Assembly (NCBI RefSeq): GCF_007066085.1
Contig: NZ_CP041405.1
Location: 4,605,001 to 4,669,000, forward strand
DNA length: 64,000 nt
Reading direction: 5' to 3'
DNA from: Paenibacillus thiaminolyticus
GTDB lineage: Bacteria > Bacillota > Bacilli > Paenibacillales > Paenibacillaceae
Part shown: positions 1 through 6,542 of the stretch, in pieces
Layout of the letters: the number at the start of each line of letters is the position of its first letter
Numbering within the stretch: position 1 is the stretch's first letter
Notes under the pieces: model-generated
Databases searched by the model: none
Seen by the model: only the letters and a program-made list of their open reading frames with translations
What the model was told of the DNA's origin: nothing
Program-made: the position numbers and the translations under genes

Positions 1-1071
1 GTTATGGAGGAGATGAAGGAGCAGGCCAGGCGGGCCGGGCTGTGGAATCTGTTTTTGCCGGACAACGAGTACGGAGCGGGTCTGACGAATCTCGAATATG
101 CGCCGCTGTGCGAGATAATGGGCCGCTCGCTTATCGCGCCGGAGGTGTTCAATTGCTCGGCGCCGGATACGGGCAATATGGAGGTGCTTGTCCGGTACGG
201 CACCCGGGAGCAGAAGGACAAATGGCTCCTGCCGCTGCTCGAAGGGAAGATCCGCTCGTGCTTCTCGATGACGGAGCCGGATGTGGCGTCCTCGGATGCG
301 ACGAATATCGAGGCGACAATCGAGCGCGAGGGGGAGGAGTATGTCGTGACCGGGCGCAAATGGTGGTCTTCCGGGGCGGGAGATCCGCGCTGCAAGGTGG
401 CGATCGTGATGGGGAAGACCGATCCGGGCGCGCCGCGCCATGAGCAGCAGTCGATGATTCTGGTGCCGATGGATGCGCCCGGCGTTCGGATCCGCCGCAT
501 GCTGCCCGTATTCGGCTATGATCATGCGCCGCACGGGCATGCCGAGATCGAGTATGACCGCGTGCGCGTGCCGGCGGACTCGATGCTGTGGGAAGCGGGC
601 ACAGGATTCGCGATCGCGCAAGGGCGGCTCGGCCCCGGCCGCATCCATCATTGCATGCGGCTGATCGGGGCGGCGGAACGGGCGCTCGAGCAGTTATGCC
701 AGCGCGTGCGGCGGCGCACGGCATTTGGCAAGACGCTCGCCCGGCAGGGCGTCGTTCAGGAGTGGATCGCCGCGTCGCGAATCGAGATCGAGCAGGCGCG
801 TCTGCTGACGCTGAAGGCGGCCTATATGATGGATACGGTGGGGAACAAGGCCGCCAAGGCGGAGATTGCGATGATTAAGGTCGTCGCGCCCAATATGGCC
901 CTGCGGGTGCTGGACCGGGCTATTCAGGCGCTGGGCGGCGCCGGGGTCAGCGAGGATTTCCCGCTCGCGTCGCATTGGGCCAATGCGAGAACGCTGCGAC
1001 TCGCGGATGGACCGGATGAGGTGCATCAAGCGGCCATCGCCAAGCTGGAGCTTCGCAAATACGAAGATTGA
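1..1071 (+). CDS. acyl-CoA dehydrogenase, 5'-truncated by the window edge
   Basis: FAD-dependent acyl-CoA dehydrogenase of the ACAD10/ACAD11-like branch. The reading frame is open from base 1. The first in-frame ATG is at 4, but the family is about 400 residues and only about 356 are present, so the true start lies upstream. Visible landmarks are the substrate/FAD loop around residue 88 ([14 protein letters not shown]), an RTAFGK segment near residue 238, and a C-terminal DGPDEVH motif near residue 335 that is typical of this branch. It is first in a run with an SDR, an APH-type kinase and an acyl-CoA synthetase. That set suggests it works on a 4-phospho-acyl-CoA or similar intermediate (LvaC/ACAD11-like) rather than ordinary beta-oxidation. 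The family call is secure; the specific substrate is inference. Confidence 0.93.
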   Translation, partial: VMEEMKEQARRAGLWNLFLPDNEYGAGLTNLEYAPLCEIMGRSLIAPEVFNCSAPDTGNMEVLVRYGTREQKDKWLLPLLEGKIRSCFSMTEPDVASSDATNIEATIEREGEEYVVTGRKWWSSGAGDPRCKVAIVMGKTDPGAPRHEQQSMILVPMDAPGVRIRRMLPVFGYDHAPHGHAEIEYDRVRVPADSMLWEAGTGFAIAQGRLGPGRIHHCMRLIGAAERALEQLCQRVRRRTAFGKTLARQGVVQEWIAASRIEIEQARLLTLKAAYMMDTVGNKAAKAEIAMIKVVAPNMALRVLDRAIQALGGAGVSEDFPLASHWANARTLRLADGPDEVHQAAIAKLELRKYED

Positions 1072-1140
1072 CGATTAATGTGAGCGATTGCAAAGTTGTG
1101 AGTCAATTCAATTTCTGCCATCCAGAAAGGGGAGACAGGA

Positions 1141-1917
1141 ATGAATGTCAGGCAATTATTCGACTTGACGGGCAAGACGGCGATCGTTACCGGCGGCGGC
1201 CGCGGGCTTGGGGCGCAGATCGCGCAAGGACTGGCGGAAGCCGGGGCCAATCTGGTCCTGTGCTCGCGGAAGGAGGAAGCGTGCCGGGAGACGGCCGCTC
1301 GCATCGAGCGGGATACGGGCGTGAGATGCCACGCGATGGCTTGCGACGTCAGACTTCCGGACGAGGTGCGGCGGGTGGCGGAGCGAACGGCGGAGATCTA
1401 TGGCCGCATCGACATTCTGGTCAACAACAGCGGGGCCTCCTGGGGCGCGCCCGCTGTCGAGATGCCGCTCGAAGCGTGGAACAAAGTGATGGATATTAAC
1501 GTGACGGGGACATTCCTCATGTCGCAGGCGGTCGGCCGGATGATGATCGGGCAGGGCGGAGGCACAATCATCAACATCGCTTCCGTAGCCGGCCTGAGCG
1601 GAACCGATCCGCAGTGGCTCGATGCCGTCGGCTACAGCGCTAGCAAGGGAGCGGTCATCGCGTTGACGAGGGATCTGGCGGTCAAATGGGGCCAGCATCA
1701 GATTCGCGTCAATGCGATTGCGCCCGGGTTTTTCCCGACCAAGATGACCCGCGAGGTGCTCCATCATGGAAGCGATCAGATCCTCCGTCTTACTCCGCTC
1801 GGGCGGCTCGGCTCGGACAGCGATCTCAAGGGGAGCGCCGTATTTCTGGCGTCTGACGCTTCCAATTACATGACCGGAGCGGTGCTGGCCGTGGATGGGG
1901 GCATGTCGGCCATGTAG
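1141..1917 (+). CDS. SDR family NAD(P)-dependent oxidoreductase
   Basis: Classical short-chain dehydrogenase/reductase of 258 residues, a normal length. It has the Rossmann glycine motif TGGGRGLG (17-24), NNSG (95-98), catalytic Ser148, and the YSASK motif with Tyr165 and Lys169. A strong ribosome site (AGAAAGGGGAGA) precedes the ATG. It sits 69 bp after the acyl-CoA dehydrogenase in the same direction. In the levulinate (lva) pathway an SDR oxidises the 3-hydroxyacyl-CoA made after the kinase/dehydrogenase steps, and this gene could play that part. FabG-like or gluconate-5-dehydrogenase-like activity cannot be excluded from sequence alone. The last bases of the gene form the first unit of a 67-bp tandem repeat. 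Confidence 0.93.
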   Translation: MNVRQLFDLTGKTAIVTGGGRGLGAQIAQGLAEAGANLVLCSRKEEACRETAARIERDTGVRCHAMACDVRLPDEVRRVAERTAEIYGRIDILVNNSGASWGAPAVEMPLEAWNKVMDINVTGTFLMSQAVGRMMIGQGGGTIINIASVAGLSGTDPQWLDAVGYSASKGAVIALTRDLAVKWGQHQIRVNAIAPGFFPTKMTREVLHHGSDQILRLTPLGRLGSDSDLKGSAVFLASDASNYMTGAVLAVDGGMSAM

Positions 1918-2065
1918 CGCCGCGAGGGTGCCGGTCGTGCTGAATGTCAGGCATGGCTGTTTTTCGGGCATGTCGGCCATGTAGCGCCGCGAGGGTGCCG
2001 GTGGTGCCGAGTGCCAGCCATGGCCGTTTTTGGGGAATGGCAGCCATGCAGCGTGGCAGCAGTGC
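1899..2065 (+). repeat. 67-bp tandem repeat, about 2.5 units, seeded from the SDR 3' end
   Basis: The segment covering the last codons and stop of the SDR gene (from 1899) recurs at 1966 almost identically for about 37 bases. It recurs in degraded form at about 2033, always with a 67-bp period. Units 1 and 2 share GCATGTCGGCCATGTAG followed by a CGCCGCGAGGGTGCCGGT stretch. The third keeps the CCATG-AGCG core. It fills the gap before the kinase gene. Confidence 0.85.
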
Positions 2066-2108
2066 TGGCGAAGGAAGCAGTCATGTCCTTGAACAGGATT
2101 GAATAGGA

Positions 2109-3224
2109 ATGGTACGGAAAAGGGGGCTTATCAAAACGATGTCCAAGCAAAAGGCAGTGCCGAAGGACACGATTCCCGTGCGCCGGGGCGAAGAGCTGGA
2201 CGTGGCCGCGCTTGACGCATATATACGGGAGCATCTCGACCTTCCGGACGGAGGCTCGATCGAGGTCGAGCAGTTCGGGGCGGGACATTCGAACTTGACT
2301 TATCTGATTCGCGCCGGAGATTGGGAGGCGGTCGTGCGCCGGCCTCCGCTCGGCCCGGTGGCGCCGCGGGCGCATAATATGGAGCGCGAGTTCACGCTGC
2401 TGAAGCGGCTCCATCCTTTGTTCCCGCTTGCTCCCCGTCCGTATCTGTACTGCGGGAATTCTTCGGTGATCGGCAGTCCGTTTTTTGTGATGGAGAGACG
2501 GCATGGAATCATTCTGGATCGGGAATTTCCCCCGCATGTGGAATATACGCCCGCGCTGGGCAAGGAGATCTCCGCAACGATGGTGTCGACACTCGCGCAG
2601 CTTCATGAAGTGTCTTATGAAGAGGCGAATCTGCGGGCGATCAGCCAACCGGAAGGCTTTATGCGCCGTCAGGTCCAGGGCTGGGTGGAACGCTATGAAC
2701 GCGCCAAGACGGAGGAGATTCGGGAAGCGGAGCAGCTTCAGAAGTGGCTGATCGATACTCTGCCCGCTTCGCAGGCCCCTGCCGTGATCCATTATGATTA
2801 CAAGCTGAACAACGTGATGTTTTCCCGCAGCCATCCCAGCGAGATGACCGGCGTGTTCGACTGGGAGATGGCGACGGTCGGCGATCCGATGGCCGATGTC
2901 GGAGCGGCGCTCAGCTATTGGTTCGAGCGGGACGATCCGCCGGAGCTGCTTCGCGGGCTGGGGCATCCGCCGTTGACGGTGCAGCCGGGCTTCATGACGC
3001 GGGATGAATTCCTGGAAGCCTATGCGGCCAGAAGCGGCCGCGATATGTCCGGCATTTCGTATTATTTGACGTTTGCTTATTTCAAGCTGGCCGTCATTTG
3101 TCAGCAGATCTATTACCGCTGGAAAAAAGGACAGACGAACGATGAGCGGTTTGCCCGCTTCGGTGACACTGTCCGAGCGCTGATCGCGCATGCTTGGCGG
3201 CAGACGGAACGAAGACAGCTTTAA
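2109..3224 (+). CDS. APH-family phosphotransferase (ACAD10/11 N-domain / LvaA-like kinase)
   Basis: Aminoglycoside-phosphotransferase-fold kinase. It has a nucleotide-binding N-lobe with FGAGHSNLTYL (57-67), the Brenner catalytic loop HYDYKLNN (Asp230, Asn235) and the metal-binding DWEMATVGDP (251-260). Family members next to acyl-CoA dehydrogenases are not antibiotic kinases. The fused human ACAD10/11 kinase domain and Pseudomonas LvaA phosphorylate 4-hydroxyacyl-CoAs. The start is ambiguous: ATG 2109 has a weak AGGA upstream, while ATG 2139 has AGGGGG 12 bases upstream and gives 361 residues. It lies after the 67-bp repeat and 68 bp before the acyl-CoA synthetase. A small LvaB-like partner was not found. 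Confidence 0.88.
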   Translation: MVRKRGLIKTMSKQKAVPKDTIPVRRGEELDVAALDAYIREHLDLPDGGSIEVEQFGAGHSNLTYLIRAGDWEAVVRRPPLGPVAPRAHNMEREFTLLKRLHPLFPLAPRPYLYCGNSSVIGSPFFVMERRHGIILDREFPPHVEYTPALGKEISATMVSTLAQLHEVSYEEANLRAISQPEGFMRRQVQGWVERYERAKTEEIREAEQLQKWLIDTLPASQAPAVIHYDYKLNNVMFSRSHPSEMTGVFDWEMATVGDPMADVGAALSYWFERDDPPELLRGLGHPPLTVQPGFMTRDEFLEAYAARSGRDMSGISYYLTFAYFKLAVICQQIYYRWKKGQTNDERFARFGDTVRALIAHAWRQTERRQL

Positions 3225-3292
3225 GCTCTTGAGCTCTGACTTTATCCGTTCCGGACTTTTGACCATTCATATGCAAGAGGAGGAGATTATGG

Positions 3293-4981
3293 GTGACACG
3301 TCCCCATTTTGCGTTTTGGCCTGCACGCATGCCGCTTACGCTCGCGGTGCCGGACACGACACTGAGCGACAATCTCGAAGTGACCGCCCGCCGTTATCCG
3401 GACCGGACGGCGATCATCTATTATGATCAGGTTATCACCTACCGAACGTTGAGAGACGAAGTCAACCGCATGGCCGCTTATTTAATGCATCTGGGCGTCG
3501 ACCAAGGCGACCGCGTGCTGATCTACATGCAGAACAGTCCCCAGTACATCATTTCCTACTATGCGATTATGCGGTGCGGAGGCATCGTCGTGCCGATCAA
3601 TCCAATGAATCTGACGGAGGAGCTCTCCTTCTATATCAAGGACGGCAGCGTCAAAATCGGTCTGGTCAGCCAGGAGCTGTATCCGCGCATCGAGCCGCTG
3701 CTGGGAACGACCTGTCTGGAACGCATCATTCTCGCCGCTTATTCCGACTACTGTCCGAATCCGGGCGCGGATGCCCCGGACTTCGTCAAGGCTCCCCGGC
3801 TGGAACCGGCCTCCCAACAAGTCATCCCGTGGGCGGAAGCGATGGGAGCCGCTATCGAAGCGCAGTCTGTCCCGGAGACGGCAGGGAGCGATCTGGCGGT
3901 CTTGCCGTACACGTCCGGGACGACCGGCCAACCGAAAGGCTGCATGCATACCCATAAATCGGTGCAGGCGAACGTGATTGCGACGGCCTTCTGGGGAGCG
4001 CTGACCCCGGAATCGATCGTGCTGTCCACGCTTCCCCTCTTCCATGTGACCGGTATGGTGCACGGCATGCACACGCCTATCTATATGGGGGCCGCCATCG
4101 TCATGATGACGCGGTGGGATCGCAATACGGCCGCGCGGCTCATTGCAGCTCGCAAGTGCACGCATTGGACGGGAATCAGCACGATGATTATTGATTTTCT
4201 GGCCAATCCCGAGCTTCCGCAATATGATCTGAGCTCGCTGGTCGCCATTACCGGAGGCGGGGCGGGGCTGCCGGAGGCGGTCGGCGAGAAGCTGCATCAG
4301 GTCACCGGCATCCGGTTCGTGGAAGGCTACGGCTTGTCGGAGACGATGGCGCAGACGCATTTCAATCCGCTCGATCGCCCGAAGCTGCAATGTCTCGGCA
4401 TTCCGTCCTTTGACGTGGACGCGCGCATTATTGACCCGGTCACGCTGGAGGAGAAGGGCCCCCGCGAAGAAGGGGAAATCATCCTGAACGGCCCGCAATT
4501 ATTTGAAGGCTACTGGAACAACCCGTCGGCAACGAAAAACGCCTTCGTCGAGATAGACGGCCAACCGTTTCTCCGCTCCGGGGATATCGGCTACTGCGAC
4601 GAGGAAGGCTATTTCTTCATCGTCGACCGGGTGAAGCGCATGATTAACGCTTCCGGCTTCAAAGTATGGCCGACCGAAGTGGAGTCGATTCTATATAAGC
4701 ATCCGGCGATTAAGGAAGCCTGCGTCATCGGGGTGCCGGACAAGAGAAAGGGCGAAGAGATTAAGGCTTACGTCGTCCTGCAGGAAGACAAGCGCGGCAC
4801 GGTAACAGAGGACGATATCATTAGCTGGGCGCAGCAGCATATGGCTGCCTATAAATATCCGCGCCTAGTCGAATTTGTCGCTTCGCTTCCGGTGACCGGC
4901 AGCGGCAAAATATTATGGCGCAAGCTCCAGGAGGAGGCTTGGGACAAAGCGAAGCAGCAGGCACATGCAGGCCCCCAATAG
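3293..4981 (+). CDS. AMP-forming acyl-CoA synthetase
   Basis: ANL-superfamily ligase of 562 residues that would activate a free acid to its CoA thioester with ATP. It shows the P-loop-like YTSGTTGQPKG (206-216), the GYGLSE core motif near residue 344, a hinge region (SGDIGYCDEEGYF), and a C-terminal GSGKI lysine near residue 538. The start is GTG at 3293: AGGAGG at 3278-3283 is well placed, whereas the ATG at 3289 is out of frame. As LvaE/long-chain synthetase-like, it would supply the acyl-CoA consumed by the kinase and dehydrogenase encoded upstream. Its 3' end overlaps the longest reading of the following TetR gene, but not the preferred TTG start at 5019. Confidence 0.93.
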   Translation: MTRPHFAFWPARMPLTLAVPDTTLSDNLEVTARRYPDRTAIIYYDQVITYRTLRDEVNRMAAYLMHLGVDQGDRVLIYMQNSPQYIISYYAIMRCGGIVVPINPMNLTEELSFYIKDGSVKIGLVSQELYPRIEPLLGTTCLERIILAAYSDYCPNPGADAPDFVKAPRLEPASQQVIPWAEAMGAAIEAQSVPETAGSDLAVLPYTSGTTGQPKGCMHTHKSVQANVIATAFWGALTPESIVLSTLPLFHVTGMVHGMHTPIYMGAAIVMMTRWDRNTAARLIAARKCTHWTGISTMIIDFLANPELPQYDLSSLVAITGGGAGLPEAVGEKLHQVTGIRFVEGYGLSETMAQTHFNPLDRPKLQCLGIPSFDVDARIIDPVTLEEKGPREEGEIILNGPQLFEGYWNNPSATKNAFVEIDGQPFLRSGDIGYCDEEGYFFIVDRVKRMINASGFKVWPTEVESILYKHPAIKEACVIGVPDKRKGEEIKAYVVLQEDKRGTVTEDDIISWAQQHMAAYKYPRLVEFVASLPVTGSGKILWRKLQEEAWDKAKQQAHAGPQ

Positions 4982-5018
4982 AAGCAGGCGCCATACACGC
5001 GATGAGGGGAGATCAGAC

Positions 5019-5594
5019 TTGGAGCCGTCCATGAAAGAGAAGATTATGAAGCATAGCATTGCGCTTTTCGAAGCGAAGGGGTTCAGCGAAGCCTCGATCC
5101 AGGACATTGTCGACACGCTGGGCGTGACCAAGGGGACCTTCTATTATTACTTCGCGAGCAAGGAACAACTGCTGACGCAGATCCATCTGCAGTATATTGA
5201 TTACATGCTGGAGGAGCAGCGCCGCATCATCGAGCAGCCGGATCGATCCTGGCGAGAGAAGCTGTCCGGGATCATCCTCATGATGATTCGGGCAATCGAA
5301 GGCCAAGGCGGCAGGGCGCGCATCTTTTTCCGTGAACTCCTTCATATTACGGGCGACAATCTCGCGGCTATCACACAGAAGCGGGATCGCTTCCGGCTGA
5401 ATGTGCAATCTATCATCGAGCGGGGAATGGATAGCGGCGAGTTCCGGGATGATCTGCCGGCAGACATGATGGCGTTCAGCATCCTCGGCGCCTGCAACTG
5501 GGGCTATACCTGGTTCAAGCCCGACGGTCCGTTGTCCGATGCCGAGGTGGCGGCTGTCTATACCGAGCTGTTCTTGAACGGGATGAGCAAGTAA
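5019..5594 (+). CDS. TetR/AcrR family regulator of the acyl-CoA operon
   Basis: One-component repressor of about 191 residues. The N-terminal HTH contains the hallmark GVTKGTFYYYFASKEQLL recognition region. The C-terminal ligand domain is helical and unassigned. An upstream ATG at 4965 is possible, but the best ribosome site (AGGGGAGA, 5005-5012) is set for TTG at 5019, seven bases away. The gene is last in the acyl-CoA dehydrogenase to acyl-CoA synthetase run and is followed by a hairpin terminator. It therefore probably controls that operon, as FadR/PsrA-like TetR proteins do with acyl-CoA ligands. That link is inference from position. Confidence 0.9.
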   Translation: MEPSMKEKIMKHSIALFEAKGFSEASIQDIVDTLGVTKGTFYYYFASKEQLLTQIHLQYIDYMLEEQRRIIEQPDRSWREKLSGIILMMIRAIEGQGGRARIFFRELLHITGDNLAAITQKRDRFRLNVQSIIERGMDSGEFRDDLPADMMAFSILGACNWGYTWFKPDGPLSDAEVAAVYTELFLNGMSK

Positions 5595-5616
5595 GAGGGG
5601 AAGCAGAGAGAAGAAC

Positions 5617-5654
5617 AGAGCCGCAGGGAGGAAAAACTCCTTACGGCTCTTTTT
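5617..5654 (+). terminator. rho-independent terminator after TetR
   Basis: Imperfect hairpin AGAGCCGCAGGGAG / CTCCTTACGGCTCT with an A-rich loop, followed by TTTTT. It closes the acyl-CoA operon. Confidence 0.85.
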
Positions 5655-5687
5655 GCATACATTGCGGACACCGTGCGCTTCTATCGT

Positions 5688-6332
5688 CTACCTCTCCTCA
5701 ATAAGAGGCCGATTGGCGCTCCACGCCTGCTCTTCCTTGGCTCGCCCGGAGGAATAGGCGTAATCGTAGATCGATTCCAATTGCTTCGCCATATATTCGG
5801 GAGAATAGGGCGTGTCTTGGTCCAGCCAGTTCACCAATACACCGAGATGGGCGAACAGAACGTAGTGGCTCACAATCTCTTTGTTCAAGCCGTTCACTGG
5901 GCGCGGCGTCAGCTTCAACGCTTCGAAGGCCTGGCTGAACTGCTTGTATAACATTTCCGTGAAGCGGTTGTTGAAATACGTTCTGGCATTGTCTCCGAAC
6001 ATCGTTTTGTAGAAATCGCGATGCATGCGGAAATGGGAGAACAAGCGGATCACTTGCTTTTCCGGGTATGCATGGGTCATGATCCGCTTTTCATCTTCGG
6101 TTGGCCCGACCGCTTTGGCGAGCTCCTCCAGCATGTCGTCCACGCTTCGTTCGAACAGATCGTATTTGTCTTGATAATGCAAATAGAACGTCCCTCGATT
6201 AATGTCCGCCCGTTCGGCAATATCCTGCACCGTGATCGCTCCGAACTCTTTTTCATTCATCAATTCAATTAATGCGCGTCTTATTCGTTTTTTCGTTCTT
6301 TTGACTCGCCGATCCGTCGTGTTGGACATCAA
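5688..6332 (-). CDS. TetR/AcrR family transcriptional regulator
   Basis: About 214 residues. The N-terminal HTH (TVQDIAERADINRGTFYLHY, about residues 34-53) is classic TetR. The C-terminal half contains HFRMHRDFYKTMFG and FAHLGVLVNWLDQDTPYSP, which resembles the TetR_C_8-type domain seen in Bacillus/Paenibacillus regulators of unknown ligand. Starts at 6332 or 6329 (two adjacent Met codons) are equivalent. It is divergent from the rifampin-phosphotransferase-like gene, and a perfect 14-bp palindrome lies in the shared gap. Control of its neighbour and of itself is therefore likely, but inferred. Confidence 0.9.
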   Translation of the reverse strand: MMSNTTDRRVKRTKKRIRRALIELMNEKEFGAITVQDIAERADINRGTFYLHYQDKYDLFERSVDDMLEELAKAVGPTEDEKRIMTHAYPEKQVIRLFSHFRMHRDFYKTMFGDNARTYFNNRFTEMLYKQFSQAFEALKLTPRPVNGLNKEIVSHYVLFAHLGVLVNWLDQDTPYSPEYMAKQLESIYDYAYSSGRAKEEQAWSANRPLIEER

Positions 6333-6542
6333 GCTTCACCTTCTTATTTACAAATTATTTACCCAAAAATCAACAATCTGGCTGCATGTGTACGGTAATG
6401 AACAGATGACAGCGAACTGCGTATTGAACAAATAACAGGCCTTGGTAAAATTATACTCATCCAATTGGATGGTTTTCAATAATACATCTATTTACTAGTG
6501 CTAGTGGCTAATTTAACCTTTTTGAAGGAGTGGAAGCCATTG
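6333..6542. promoter_or_regulatory. divergent control region with 14-bp palindrome
   Basis: The 210-bp gap between the TetR gene and the PEP-synthase/Rph-like gene is AT-rich. It holds the perfect palindrome CATCCAATTGGATG at 6458-6471, a candidate TetR operator about 72 bp ahead of the forward start. An ACTAGTGCTAGT partial repeat lies at 6494-6505. I did not see the actinomycete rifamycin-associated inverted repeat here. Confidence 0.55.

Noticed and set aside
2109..3224. Aminoglycoside resistance gene
   Set aside because: The APH fold is real, but the neighbours are acyl-CoA enzymes, which points to the ACAD10/11-LvaA type of metabolic kinase.
1947..3266. 439-codon minus-strand frame
   Set aside because: Antisense to the APH-type kinase with its intact catalytic motifs. 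Arg-rich shadow.
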